Shown here piece after piece: positions 37,826 to 47,094 of a DNA stretch of 64,000 nucleotides. This DNA comes from an uncultured Alphaproteobacteria bacterium (lineage in GTDB: Bacteria; Pseudomonadota; Alphaproteobacteria; Micavibrionales; CSBR16-224), in the NCBI GenBank assembly GCA_950054485.1, contig CATLPD010000001.1, positions 124,001-188,000 of the forward strand, written 5' to 3'. Positions within the stretch are counted from its first letter, which is position 1. The number at the start of each line of letters is the position of its first letter. A program made the position numbers and the translations under genes. The notes beneath the pieces were generated by a model. That model was given only the letters and a program-made list of their open reading frames with translations, made no database searches and was not told the DNA's origin.

Positions 37826-40201
37826 ATGAGTCCAGAAGATACAAATAATCAGGTTACACAAACATCCCTTATGAATGCCCTGCCGGTCGGCATCGGCGTA
37901 TTATCCAAAGGGGCCGACGGCTTTGAATTCCAGAACGCGAATGTGCGTTTGCGCAATATGTTGGGTATAACCGAACAGGTCAGCCTGAACCAGTTACTGG
38001 GCGAAAAAGCCGGTAAAATGGTGAACGATCTGTCCAAAACTGTCGGCGGTGAAACCGTTATTGAACATAACGGCAATTGGTTTGCATTCAATATTACATC
38101 ATTTCAGGGCGGCGAATGGCTGGCTGTTGTCAGCGATGTTACCAACATTAAGTCCAAAGTGCAGGCCGCCGAAAACCTGACCGAAATGAAAGGCCGCTTC
38201 CTCGCGATGATGAGCCACGAAATCAGAACCCCGATGCAAAGCATCTTTGGATTGCTGGAGCTGATTTCCGACGAAGACAACCTGACCGAAGACGCTGTAT
38301 CCATGCTGGGCACAGCCAAAACCAGCGCGACAGGTCTTTTGGCTATTCTGGATGATATTCTGGATATCGCCAAGGTTGATGCGGGTAAGATGGATCTTGA
38401 TATTCTGGAGGTTCCGGTCCGTACCCTCGCCTATGGTGTGATTGAATGTATGGAGGTCAAAAAACAGGGCCATAAAGTCAAACTGGTCACAGAAATTAAC
38501 AAGGACGTTCCCGCGGTTATCACGGGCGACCCGACCCGATTACGCCAGATCCTGCTGAATCTGGTCGGAAATGCCATGAAATTCACCGATAAGGGCGAAA
38601 TCCGTCTTAAAATCACATCCGACACACATCATTTGAATATCAAAGGGTCCGAGCTTGGCCTTCGCTTCGAAGTGATTGATACCGGCATCGGCATGCCCAA
38701 AAATGTTGCCGATAAACTGTTTCAGGATTTTACACAGGCTGACAGCTCGACCACACGCAAATACGGCGGTACAGGATTGGGCCTATCGATTTGTAAAAAG
38801 CTGGTTGATTTAATGGGCGGCGAAATCGGTGTGATCAGTGTGCCGGGGGACGGGTCAAACTTCTGGTTTGAAATTCCGACCGAACCCGTAACCGGTGAAA
38901 AACCGCAACAATTACCTGATCTGAACGGCATTGCCGTTTTATCAGTTGAAGACCACCCGCAGGGCGCCAAAGAGATCGAGCGCACATTGAAATCCATGGG
39001 CGCAGATGTGACAAGCGTACCAAGTTATGCCGAAGGGCTCAGCATGATCCACAACCGCCGTTACGATGTGGCGCTGATCGATCAGGGCCTGCCCGATGGC
39101 CTGGGGATTGACCTGTTAAAAGAAATATCAAAGGCCCAGCCCTATACCGGCATGATCATGTATACCGTTCGCGATGATTACGGTTTGCAGCACACAACGC
39201 GGACGCTTGGCGCAAAATATCTGTCAAAACCCGCATCCCGCATCGGCCTGGGCGAAGCAGTGCGTGACGCGGCGCGGCAAAACAATGCGCCGGCATCCGA
39301 CAATAAGCGTCCACGAAAACTGCTGATTGCCGAGGATACGGCCGCCGTTCAGGATGTTTTAAAACGTCAGCTCAGCAAATTGGGGGTCGAGGCTGACTTT
39401 GTTGATAACGGCCTGCAAGCGCTGGAAAAACTTAAGACCGAAGAATACGGCATTTTATTCACCGATCTGCATATGCCCGAAATTGACGGATACGAAGTTG
39501 TAAAGCGCCTGCGCGCAATGGAAGAACAGCAGGGCATTAAAAACAAGGCCGATGGCTTTCCGATTGTTGTTCTGACGGCCGATGTACAGATGGCCCAAAA
39601 ACAGGCCTATTTGTCCTATGGCTTTAACGAATGTCTGTTAAAACCTGTCAGCTTAGGCCAGTTCAAACAGCTTTTAGTGCGTTGGAATATCCTGACCGAG
39701 GGCGATAAACCCACAGTCAAACCGCGCGCGACCGAAGCCGAGGCCAAGGAAGGGGTTGAAGACAATGATGCCTCCAGAGAAACCGTATATATTACGGATT
39801 CCCCGGCAGAAATCGATCTGGCCGACCCGGCCACAGCACATGTCAACCAGATCCGCGATAATGGCGAAGACACGCCGCCCGCCATTGACCCGAAAGCAAT
39901 TGAGGAAGTCATGGGTGGCCTGGATGCCAATACGATCGAAATGCTGAATAAATTTGTTCAGATGACGGAACCGCAAATCGACGCCTTGGAAGACGCCTAT
40001 AAAGCCAAGGACCATAAAAAAATTATCAATGTTGCCCATAGCCTTAAAGGCGCGGCGCGATCCGCATGTTGTTTACGCTTGGGGGATTTGGCTGACCAAA
40101 TTCAACTGTCTGCCGAAGAAGGCGAGGCCCCGCCCGAACATCTTTTGGATGAATTGATCATGGAATTTTCACGCGTTGCCCGTGAAGTTGCGCAATTGTA
40201 A
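37826..40201 (+). CDS. Hybrid histidine kinase: PAS-like, HisKA, HATPase, two REC, HPt
   Basis: The 791-residue cytoplasmic kinase has, in order: a PAS-like domain (about 10-110), HisKA with MMSHEIRTPMQSI (phospho-His near 132), HATPase_c (about 220-360, with GTGLGLSICKKLV), a first receiver (about 375-485, VALIDQGLPDG), a second receiver (about 495-620, FTDLHMPEIDGYE with Asp near 547) and a C-terminal HPt domain (about 690-791, AHSLKGAARSACC). There are no membrane segments, so the signal is probably internal or passed by a partner. The HPt implies phosphotransfer to a separate regulator. The layout resembles BarA/ArcB without their membrane part. It is convergent with the last pilin gene, one base away; that placement suggests but does not prove a link to the pilus. 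Confidence 0.95.
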   Translation: MSPEDTNNQVTQTSLMNALPVGIGVLSKGADGFEFQNANVRLRNMLGITEQVSLNQLLGEKAGKMVNDLSKTVGGETVIEHNGNWFAFNITSFQGGEWLAVVSDVTNIKSKVQAAENLTEMKGRFLAMMSHEIRTPMQSIFGLLELISDEDNLTEDAVSMLGTAKTSATGLLAILDDILDIAKVDAGKMDLDILEVPVRTLAYGVIECMEVKKQGHKVKLVTEINKDVPAVITGDPTRLRQILLNLVGNAMKFTDKGEIRLKITSDTHHLNIKGSELGLRFEVIDTGIGMPKNVADKLFQDFTQADSSTTRKYGGTGLGLSICKKLVDLMGGEIGVISVPGDGSNFWFEIPTEPVTGEKPQQLPDLNGIAVLSVEDHPQGAKEIERTLKSMGADVTSVPSYAEGLSMIHNRRYDVALIDQGLPDGLGIDLLKEISKAQPYTGMIMYTVRDDYGLQHTTRTLGAKYLSKPASRIGLGEAVRDAARQNNAPASDNKRPRKLLIAEDTAAVQDVLKRQLSKLGVEADFVDNGLQALEKLKTEEYGILFTDLHMPEIDGYEVVKRLRAMEEQQGIKNKADGFPIVVLTADVQMAQKQAYLSYGFNECLLKPVSLGQFKQLLVRWNILTEGDKPTVKPRATEAEAKEGVEDNDASRETVYITDSPAEIDLADPATAHVNQIRDNGEDTPPAIDPKAIEEVMGGLDANTIEMLNKFVQMTEPQIDALEDAYKAKDHKKIINVAHSLKGAARSACCLRLGDLADQIQLSAEEGEAPPEHLLDELIMEFSRVAREVAQL

Positions 40202-40202
40202 T

Positions 40203-40808
40203 TTACGGGCAATCGTCCCGTATAAAAAATATCTTTATGCAATTTGTGCCACAACTTCCATGGTCTAATTCTGCCTCACAATTCCCAAAGCGCTTGACCA
40301 AGTTTTCTAATGCCAATTGCGTTGCCATGCTGTCGTCACCATAAGTTCGAATATAAACATTATTGTTAACAGAATGGTTGGTATATACCCAATCAGTAAA
40401 GCCAGCTGGCGGATTTGGCAGGAATCTGCCTCTAGCCGCGCCATAGACAAGCTCCTCACCACTCGGCGCACCCGGACATTTTAAATATTGCAACGTGCTA
40501 TCGGCCGCCGCGCCGCCCGGGTTATTAGCATCCGTGGGGCTCAATGGATATGGCGAATTATTATTATCGTCAGTATCAATATCGCCATCACTGTCCAGAT
40601 CACCACCGCCATCCGGGTATGACACGCTGCATTCCATGACCGCACTGCGAATAGATTCTGCCTGCGTATAAAGTGCTTCGGATATTTGCGCCGCACGCGC
40701 GCTGGTCTTGTCTTCGCTGCTCGTATTAACAAGCGATAAAGTCAAAGCCGCCAAAAGACCGATGGCGATGAATATATAAAGGATGACGCTGCCATTCTGA
40801 TTACGCAT
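40203..40808 (-). CDS. Pilin-like protein 3 with calcium-loop motif
   Basis: This 201-residue protein has a very short leader (MRNQNG) followed by a hydrophobic helix (SVILYIFIAIGLLAALTLSLV). It looks like a prepilin cut after the Gly, but residue 5 of the mature form is not Glu. After the helix comes the Asp loop DLDSDGDIDTDDN, which fits the dockerin/EF-hand calcium pattern D-x-D-x-D-G-x-I-x-x-x-D. Four or more Cys could make disulfides. It is a tandem paralogue of the gene at 40812 (shared PYPLxPxDxNNP, CPGAP, GFxxWxY, NNVxIxTY). The start has GAAGGG upstream. It is the last gene of the pilus operon. Confidence 0.8.
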   Translation of the reverse strand: MRNQNGSVILYIFIAIGLLAALTLSLVNTSSEDKTSARAAQISEALYTQAESIRSAVMECSVSYPDGGGDLDSDGDIDTDDNNNSPYPLSPTDANNPGGAAADSTLQYLKCPGAPSGEELVYGAARGRFLPNPPAGFTDWVYTNHSVNNNVYIRTYGDDSMATQLALENLVKRFGNCEAELDHGSCGTNCIKIFFIRDDCP

Positions 40809-40811
40809 GAT

Positions 40812-41510
40812 CTAGCACCCTTCCCGTTTCAGGTAAATTTTAAAATACATCGTTGATCCGGATGTATCCTCATCCGTCTCGCAGTCCGTAAAACGGTTTT
40901 TCAAACGCTCTTTCGCCGAGACCAAAATAGGATCATTGGTCGAAAAATAGGTATAAATAAAGACATTATTATTGCCGGCTTCACTCACATTACTGTAAAA
41001 CCACTCACTGAAACCGTTCGGCGGTGGGAAAAAACGTGTATCCGGATCAAACGATCCGGAATTATCAAATAGATAATAATGTCCCGCAGGTGCCCCGGGG
41101 CACTGCACGTGGATAACGCGGCTGTCAGGCCCTGCGCCATCCGGATTATTGCCATCATTCGGATACAAGGGGTATGGCGGGCTCAGGTTATCATTGCTGT
41201 CAATATCGCCGTCAGCGTCAAGATCAACGGCATTCGGATAGGTATTAACACAGCCCATGATTGTTGCACGAATGGTATTCGCCTGAACGTATAGTTTTTC
41301 AGTAATTTGTTGCGCGCTTTGTGTAGAGGCACTGTCGCGCGTGCTGTCGACCAGTGAAACGGTCAGCAGGCCAAGCAAGCCCATCGCCAGAAACACATAA
41401 AACAGAACACTGCCGCGTTCGTTATTGTCACAGCGTAAAAACGGGAAAAGCGGCCACCGTTTCCGGTGCGCCGCTTTGGCATTCATTCGTAAATGCTTTT
41501 GTCCCTTCAA
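40812..41510 (-). CDS. Pilin-like protein 2 with calcium-loop motif
   Basis: The frame opens with a TTG at 41510, or an ATG at 41486, giving a basic leader of about 27-35 residues before NERGSVLFYVFLAMGLLGLLTVSLV. Cleavage after the Gly would leave a mature N-terminus without Glu5. The Asp loop DLDADGDIDSND again fits the D-x-D-x-D-G-x-I-x-x-x-D pattern. The C-terminus ends YLKREGC with a likely disulfide to an earlier Cys. It is a paralogue of pilin-like protein 3, 3 bases upstream of it. It could be a minor pilin or tip protein; which of the three forms the shaft is not clear, though the gene at 41523 is the better candidate. Confidence 0.8.
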   Translation of the reverse strand: MKGQKHLRMNAKAAHRKRWPLFPFLRCDNNERGSVLFYVFLAMGLLGLLTVSLVDSTRDSASTQSAQQITEKLYVQANTIRATIMGCVNTYPNAVDLDADGDIDSNDNLSPPYPLYPNDGNNPDGAGPDSRVIHVQCPGAPAGHYYLFDNSGSFDPDTRFFPPPNGFSEWFYSNVSEAGNNNVFIYTYFSTNDPILVSAKERLKNRFTDCETDEDTSGSTMYFKIYLKREGC

Positions 41511-41522
41511 ATCAACCCCAAC

Positions 41523-42194
41523 TTAGTTTTCAACCAAGGCGTGGAAATAGATTCTGTTTGTTGTTGTCGCTGTGCCTGAATAGACACAACCAAAAGCTTC
41601 GCCCGGCAAAGCGTCAATTACACCTGCCGCCGATGTAGAGCCATCGTATGTGGCAGCAGCGGTTGTATCGTCATAAGCTGCGCCATTTACTACGGGGTCG
41701 GTTGCTAATCCCAAACCACGATTGATTTCCTGACATACATTACTGTTCAAATCATCCGATGCATCAGTTACAACAAAAATATCCGGGCTGGTGTCACCAC
41801 CAATATCATCCAGAAACTGTCCAGTTGTAGAAGTAGCTGGCACAATGTATGCATAAGCTGTTGCACCCGCGCCTGACGGCGGATCTTGTTCAATGGCACC
41901 ACCACCTGCAGAGTTAAACACTTCGTTATCAGCGTCTGAGTCATCGTTATCGAATTCAAACTCTAACAGGCTTGTACCTGTAATAGACATACGTGTCACT
42001 GTTGTACGCAAGCCGGCTGCATATTGTGTAATTTGAGAGGCTGTAATCAAAGCCTGCTCTTTATCAACACCACCACCGCCACGGCCTGATTGTGTAATTG
42101 CGTAGGACAAGGCTGCGAATAAGGCAACCGCAATCAGAATCAGGAACAACGCGTTACCTTTCTCCGACTTTCTAAATTTCTTAATGTTTAACAT
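41523..42194 (-). CDS. Pilin-like protein 1, probable major pilin
   Basis: The start at 42194 (MLNIKKFRKSEKG) is chosen because AAAGGA lies 9 bases before it; ATGs at 42200 and 42212 are also in frame. A 13-residue basic leader ending in Gly precedes the helix NALFLILIAVALFAALSYAI. The mature residue 5 is Leu or Phe rather than Glu. The 223-residue product is rich in Gly, Ala, Thr and Asp, and has one Cys pair (VCQEIN, GCVYSG) near the C-terminus. It has Asp-rich DNDDSDADNE but not the full calcium loop of its neighbours. A 15-bp palindrome lies in its leader region. Confidence 0.8.
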   Translation of the reverse strand: MLNIKKFRKSEKGNALFLILIAVALFAALSYAITQSGRGGGGVDKEQALITASQITQYAAGLRTTVTRMSITGTSLLEFEFDNDDSDADNEVFNSAGGGAIEQDPPSGAGATAYAYIVPATSTTGQFLDDIGGDTSPDIFVVTDASDDLNSNVCQEINRGLGLATDPVVNGAAYDDTTAAATYDGSTSAAGVIDALPGEAFGCVYSGTATTTNRIYFHALVEN

Positions 42195-42220
42195 GCTCAT
42201 ACTTCCTTTCATTAAACCCT

Positions 42221-42235
42221 GTTAAAAATTTTAAC
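42221..42235. promoter_or_regulatory. AT-rich palindrome in the pilin leader
   Basis: GTTAAAA-A-TTTTAAC is a 15-base palindrome (7-1-7), 27 bases before the pilin start used. This is the longest gap inside the pilus operon (86 bases), so a pilin-specific promoter or RNA processing site is plausible. Confidence 0.3.
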
Positions 42236-42280
42236 TCTTTTAATAGTTAATTCAACAACATAAATGCTTTTTTCTTGTTT

Positions 42281-42823
42281 TTATCCCGACGGCGCATCCC
42301 CAACCTTAATTGTCGAGACTTTTAAACTTGTCTGTAATGTACCGCCCTGACATTCATCACCAATACACATCGAATCCACTTCAACCTTCCAGTTTTTACC
42401 ACCGCCCTGAACGTGCCCGATGGCATAGGTCATGGCGGTAAATTCTTCAGCCTTGGAATTGATTTCCAGCTTTCCATCACCCGCAACACGGAATGTTAAA
42501 ACCGGATACAAATTAATGCGCTCAACGCTTTCAACAAACCCATCCAACTGCGATTTACCGACAGGTACAAAATCGATGACCGGAACAGGCGGCTGCAAAC
42601 TTTCAACCTTCAACAATTCTGTTCTCAGCTCCGCAACTTTCGAGGCCTCGGTCATTGCAAATAAAACCGCACCCGCTGCCAGCAGCCATGTCAGGCCCGC
42701 TGCAATCAACGCATTATACCCGACAGTTGCCGGCAGATTATCCAGAAACTTGTCCAGATCCTTGGCCGCGTTCGGGTCCATCAGGCGTTTCAGCTTATTT
42801 ACATCAAATTTTTTAAAGTCCAA
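42281..42823 (-). CDS. Pilus inner-membrane accessory protein (PilO/PilP-like position)
   Basis: This 180-residue protein has a short cytoplasmic start (DFKKFDVNKLKRLMD), one membrane helix (about 36-57, YNALIAAGLTWLLAAGAVLFA), a brief coiled coil (KVAELRTELLKVESL) and a compact periplasmic domain with a Cys pair (SMCIGDECQGG). This is the topology of PilN/PilO-type alignment proteins. By position between the membrane proteins and the pilins it matches the accessory genes of type IVb loci. Sequence homology cannot be claimed by eye. Confidence 0.7.
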   Translation of the reverse strand: MDFKKFDVNKLKRLMDPNAAKDLDKFLDNLPATVGYNALIAAGLTWLLAAGAVLFAMTEASKVAELRTELLKVESLQPPVPVIDFVPVGKSQLDGFVESVERINLYPVLTFRVAGDGKLEINSKAEEFTAMTYAIGHVQGGGKNWKVEVDSMCIGDECQGGTLQTSLKVSTIKVGDAPSG

Positions 42824-42904
42824 AGTTAACCCCTTAGTGTTCTTCTATTATTCTAAACATGAAATGTGGCGAAAATGTGGCAGAAAGATGTTTTTTTTGT
42901 TATT

Positions 42905-43966
42905 TTATCGCGTCCCCTTAATTCGCAGGAACCCCCGTTGTTTTTCATCAATACCTTCGGTTGTTGCGCCGATACGGCTGATATCCCCCTCCATTGCGCG
43001 CGGGACGATGGCCAGCCACTCGACCTGTTCTCCGCCCGGTTTAACCTCGTATTTCAGCAAACGCCCACCAAAGGCACTTAATTCCAGTGACAGCTCGTTA
43101 ATACGTGATATGTGGTCTGTCAGGTTTGAACGATAGGCGTTTGACGCCTCGCGCATCAGGGCGAATGTTTGTTCTTCCGTTTTCTTTTTCGCCTCTTCCA
43201 GGTTCGGCTTGAAAATACTGGCGAGCGTAAAGCTTCCAAACCAGTACAAAAGCGCCAATAATGTGACACCCAAACCCGACAAAAACAGCCATTTTGTCAA
43301 TTGGCGCGAAAGATGTTCCTGTTTCAGGGCACGGCTATGCCAGGCGACGGGCTTTGCGGCTTCAGAATTAATCGTCACGAAACTGGCTTCCATGCTTTGG
43401 ATGCGCGGCATAATCGTTCTGGACGCCCCCAAAAAGACCTGCATGCGTCCCGATTCCGGGTCCCATCGCAATGCACTGGCCGAACCATCCTGTTCATAAA
43501 TGTAAACCGTTTCCTTGTCCCAGAATTCGCTGTTTCCGGGCAAAGCTGCTGCCAGCGGGCACCATGTATCGGGAATATTCGCCATAGAAGATGACGGACA
43601 TGCCAGATACCAACATTTTTTATCGGCAATGCTGTAACAAAAATGGACGCGTTCGGTCCCGCAGGCTTGTGATGCTGCGTTCCAGACCATTTCTTCCTCG
43701 CGCCCCGCAATGTGCGGCACCTCGCCCCCAATCAATTCGGGCGGCAGGGCAGGCCTTAGAAATTTAGTATTATCTTCAACAACCGTATCCGCTTTTTTAG
43801 TTGACGATTTCAAGATACCGGATAATTTACCGCTGACTTTTTCCTTCGCCGACTGTACTGCAGATTGCGCCTGTTGTTCGGCGCCCGGTATCTTATTTTC
43901 CTCAACCGGTGGTGACGCGGGTGGCGTCAGCGGCTGCTGGCCAAGATTATTATCCTGATCACTCAT
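42905..43966 (-). CDS. Pilus inner-membrane protein with cytoplasmic domain (PilO-like)
   Basis: This is a 353-residue bitopic protein. A Pro/Gln-rich N-terminal tail and a cytoplasmic domain (about 75-210, containing several Cys: ACGTERVHFCYSI, CWYLACPSS) come before a membrane helix (about 228-252) and then a periplasmic coiled coil and small domain. The order cytoplasmic domain, helix, coiled coil, small domain is that of R64-type PilO proteins. It lies 3 bases downstream of the GspF-type gene and 82 bases upstream of the next accessory gene. The assignment is by architecture and context. Confidence 0.7.
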   Translation of the reverse strand: MSDQDNNLGQQPLTPPASPPVEENKIPGAEQQAQSAVQSAKEKVSGKLSGILKSSTKKADTVVEDNTKFLRPALPPELIGGEVPHIAGREEEMVWNAASQACGTERVHFCYSIADKKCWYLACPSSSMANIPDTWCPLAAALPGNSEFWDKETVYIYEQDGSASALRWDPESGRMQVFLGASRTIMPRIQSMEASFVTINSEAAKPVAWHSRALKQEHLSRQLTKWLFLSGLGVTLLALLYWFGSFTLASIFKPNLEEAKKKTEEQTFALMREASNAYRSNLTDHISRINELSLELSAFGGRLLKYEVKPGGEQVEWLAIVPRAMEGDISRIGATTEGIDEKQRGFLRIKGTR

Positions 43967-43968
43967 TT

Positions 43969-45186
43969 TTATCCCCCCGAGGTCAAAGACCCCATCATAC
44001 TATCCATACTCATGTTCATTACGGTCAAGGCGTAAATCGCACTACCGAAAGCCACAACCAGATACAATCCGGAAATGCCAAAGGCCAGCCAGACAATTAA
44101 ACTGTGTTTTGATTTTGATGCCTGCTGACGCATTTCAGAAATTGATTCCATAACGGTACCGACCTGTGACAGGTCGGCAATACCGGCCAGTTCCAGACGC
44201 TCACTTTTGGTCAATGGTGGGCGGTCCAGCGCGGCACCCAGAATAACGCCGCGTTTCAGATCTTCGTTCGCATCATCCCAATATTGACTTACTTCCGGAA
44301 TCGTTGTTGCCTCAGACGCCTGGCTTAGCACATCTGAAATCGGAACCTTACCGCGGATCATACGGGCTGCCGCCGCCGTTGAATCCGCAAAACCCAAATC
44401 GCGCAGATACCCATTGATCAGGGGTATTTTGCGTGTCATGCGTGCGGCCAAAAAGTTCTTTTTTCCGCGATTGTGCCAATATGATAACAGCATCCATGCA
44501 AAGAAAACGGCAATCCCGACAGCGGTCCAGATCAGAACATCCCACAGCAGTTCAAGGTTTCCGACAACCTCGTTATATTGTTCCAGTTCTTCGGCTTCCT
44601 GTGGTGGGTTTTCACGGAACCAGGCGATAATTTTACCGCGTCCCCAGAACATACCCTGCACAATCGTAAAAATATCAAAACCCAACCAGGCCATCGTACC
44701 CATAATTGCGCGGCGGTTTTTACGCTTGTTGGTAATATTTTGAATGGCGTGCGGGATACCTTCATGCAGGCGGTTACTTTTTTCACTGGCCGATAAAATC
44801 GCAATGGTACCGTGGTCAAAAATATTCAAGGCTTTCAAGGCATCAATAACCCCAAGGCCACGCGACAAAGCCTCACGCGCAGGTGATAAAATATTCTGAC
44901 GGCGCGGGTTGGTTTCGGCCTGTATCAAACGCCACAGGGCAACCCCCGGCGATGTCGCAGTCGATCGGAACTGGATACCGCGTAATAACTGAACCTGCCA
45001 CCAACTGGATCGGGCCAGCCAGCGCTCGAACGCGTTACGTTCATGCGGGCGGATTGACAAAACATATCCACCACGCTTCACAATCAACTGGCGAACGTCC
45101 TGTTCGGACGGCATGTAGAACGCTTCGGAGCTCACTTTTGGCCCCCGCGGCGTATCAACAGCAAATTCAACCAGCCATTGTTGCAT
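43969..45186 (-). CDS. Type II secretion F / PilC-family inner-membrane protein
   Basis: This 405-residue platform protein of the pilus machine has the duplicated F-domain layout: a first helical domain ending IMGTMAWLGFDIFTIVQGMFW, a membrane helix (LLWDVLIWTAVGIAVFFAWML), a second F domain and a C-terminal helix (LIVWLAFGISGLYLVVAFGSAIYAL). The segment SREALSRGLGVIDALKALNIF fits the first domain. It interacts with the ATPase and pilins in related systems. The start has AAAGG 8 bases upstream. It follows the ATPase gene by 52 bases. Confidence 0.85.
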   Translation of the reverse strand: MQQWLVEFAVDTPRGPKVSSEAFYMPSEQDVRQLIVKRGGYVLSIRPHERNAFERWLARSSWWQVQLLRGIQFRSTATSPGVALWRLIQAETNPRRQNILSPAREALSRGLGVIDALKALNIFDHGTIAILSASEKSNRLHEGIPHAIQNITNKRKNRRAIMGTMAWLGFDIFTIVQGMFWGRGKIIAWFRENPPQEAEELEQYNEVVGNLELLWDVLIWTAVGIAVFFAWMLLSYWHNRGKKNFLAARMTRKIPLINGYLRDLGFADSTAAAARMIRGKVPISDVLSQASEATTIPEVSQYWDDANEDLKRGVILGAALDRPPLTKSERLELAGIADLSQVGTVMESISEMRQQASKSKHSLIVWLAFGISGLYLVVAFGSAIYALTVMNMSMDSMMGSLTSGG

Positions 45187-45238
45187 TAATTAAAACCTTT
45201 TCTTTCATATACCCTTTAGTATAGGGGCTATTCCTAAA

Positions 45239-47083
45239 TTATTCGTCAATCTGCGCCAGCGCTTTGTTCGGGTCAATCAACCCTTCCTTCACCAGCGATT
45301 TCAAATTATCAAGACGTCTGTAATAGGTAACGCCGTCTTCCAAAGCGACATTGTTCACGTTTTCCATCAAGGCGTGGAAAATCGGATCACGTTTCGCGAG
45401 CGGCGTATCAATCAGCAGTGCCTCCAGCAGCAGCGTACGGCCAAGAATACCTGTACGGTTACACAAATCACAGCCGTTCGGGTTTTGCAGATGGACAACC
45501 GTGTGGGCATCCAGCTCAAGGCGTTCTATTTTATCTGGACTTAAAACCTCGTGCGCAGGGTATTTCTGTGCACAACTGTGACACAATGTGCGAACAAGGC
45601 GCTGGTTCAAAATCGCGCGAATTTGCTGAGACAGCGTATAAGTTGAAGATCGCGCACGCTCTGACGGCATAAAGGATCGCAATCGCTCCAGCGTCTGTAC
45701 AGCCGTATCGGCGTGAATGGTTGAAATCACGGTGTGGCCTGATTCCGCCGCTTTCAGGGCGGTTTCGACAGTGGCGCCATCGCGCATCTCACCGATGATG
45801 ATATAGTCGGGATCATGACGCATCGCGGATCGAATAAAGTCAGAAAACTCCAGCCCTTCGCGCCCCGATGACACCTGCCACTGCGTTGCATAGCGCATTT
45901 CATATTCAATCGGGTCTTCAATCGTCAATACGTGACGTCTGCGGCGATCAATTTCAAGAACACAAGCATACAGGGTTGTCGATTTACCGGAACCGGTTGG
46001 ACCTGACATCAAAATCAGACCCCCACCACCCTTAATCTCAGGTGAAAGCAGCTTGGCCAAATGGTCACCCACATGGGGGTGTTTTTTAAACAACTGATCG
46101 AAAGATTTCAGACTGGCCCTATCCAAAAGACGTAAGGTCAGCTTTTCACCATCCTGCGCATGCGGGCCCGCCGCAACACGAACATCAATATTACGACCCT
46201 GCCAGCCAAAACCGAAACGGCCATCCTGCGGGCGGCTTCTGTCACCAAAGTTCAACCCTGAATCGCGTTTAATCAAGGTGGTCAAACGCGCCATCGCATC
46301 AGACGGCAGCAAGTGCATTGGTACCAAATCCCCGTCAATGCGGTAATGAATCCAGTTCGGTGCATCCTGCGCAAAGTTCTGAATGATGTGAATATCCGAT
46401 GCACGCAACTGCAGGGCTTCGGCCAGCATATCGCGCTGGAACTGGTTGAGCAAAAGACCGTTATCAATATCCAGCAACCACGAAGACAATGTTTTTTCTG
46501 TACGGTCAGCCGACAGATCATGAACCGATTGTAAGGTCGATGTCAGTTCGGCCCTGTCCCACAGCTCGATCTCCACATTATCAACATGGAAACTGCTTCG
46601 GTTCGCGGTTGATTTCAAATTTGCAAGCTGACGTTCTGATAATTCATTCAAAGGGGCAATTTTTAAAACGCCGTCTTCCAGTGACACCAGATGAATATTC
46701 AGCGGCAGCCAGGACTGCACCGGCAACATAGCGCGCAACTGGTCACCGGTCGCGTTTGTGCGAACACCTTCTTCACTGGCCTCCTGATCACTACCGGCAC
46801 CTGTCATACTAAGGAGTTGTTCGGCCGATTTTGAAATACCCTGCTGCATTAATAGCGATCGTTCTTTCAAGACCATATCAAGATAGCGTTCACGCACAAT
46901 TGACAAACGGTTGGTGCGGCGATCACCTTTGCGGCGGTCATCAAGCCCTTCGGGCGGGCCGGCATCCTCTTGACGGCGGTCCCCACCTGTCGTCCGCAGT
47001 TCAGGCGGCACTGTACCGCCTGTCTGTTTTGTCAGGCGGTCAATGTGGATATCCAACGGTGAATTTTCGTTCTGCTCGTCCAT
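45239..47083 (-). CDS. GspE/PilB-family pilus assembly ATPase
   Basis: The 614-residue cytoplasmic ATPase powers pilus extension. An N-terminal tail has DRR triplets (GGDRRQ, DDRRKGDRR). The MshE-like N-terminal domain is followed by the ATPase domain: Walker A GPTGSGKSTTLYA near residue 357, the Asp box TIEDPIEYEM, Walker B YIIIGEMRD, and the His box ESGHTVISTIHA. The four-Cys metal site of the family is present (LCHSC and CDLC). No retraction ATPase (PilT type) is seen in the window. The gene is 11 bases downstream of the Ig-like/PilP-like gene. Confidence 0.93.
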   Translation of the reverse strand: MDEQNENSPLDIHIDRLTKQTGGTVPPELRTTGGDRRQEDAGPPEGLDDRRKGDRRTNRLSIVRERYLDMVLKERSLLMQQGISKSAEQLLSMTGAGSDQEASEEGVRTNATGDQLRAMLPVQSWLPLNIHLVSLEDGVLKIAPLNELSERQLANLKSTANRSSFHVDNVEIELWDRAELTSTLQSVHDLSADRTEKTLSSWLLDIDNGLLLNQFQRDMLAEALQLRASDIHIIQNFAQDAPNWIHYRIDGDLVPMHLLPSDAMARLTTLIKRDSGLNFGDRSRPQDGRFGFGWQGRNIDVRVAAGPHAQDGEKLTLRLLDRASLKSFDQLFKKHPHVGDHLAKLLSPEIKGGGGLILMSGPTGSGKSTTLYACVLEIDRRRRHVLTIEDPIEYEMRYATQWQVSSGREGLEFSDFIRSAMRHDPDYIIIGEMRDGATVETALKAAESGHTVISTIHADTAVQTLERLRSFMPSERARSSTYTLSQQIRAILNQRLVRTLCHSCAQKYPAHEVLSPDKIERLELDAHTVVHLQNPNGCDLCNRTGILGRTLLLEALLIDTPLAKRDPIFHALMENVNNVALEDGVTYYRRLDNLKSLVKEGLIDPNKALAQIDE

Positions 47084-47094
47084 ATACCTAACTA

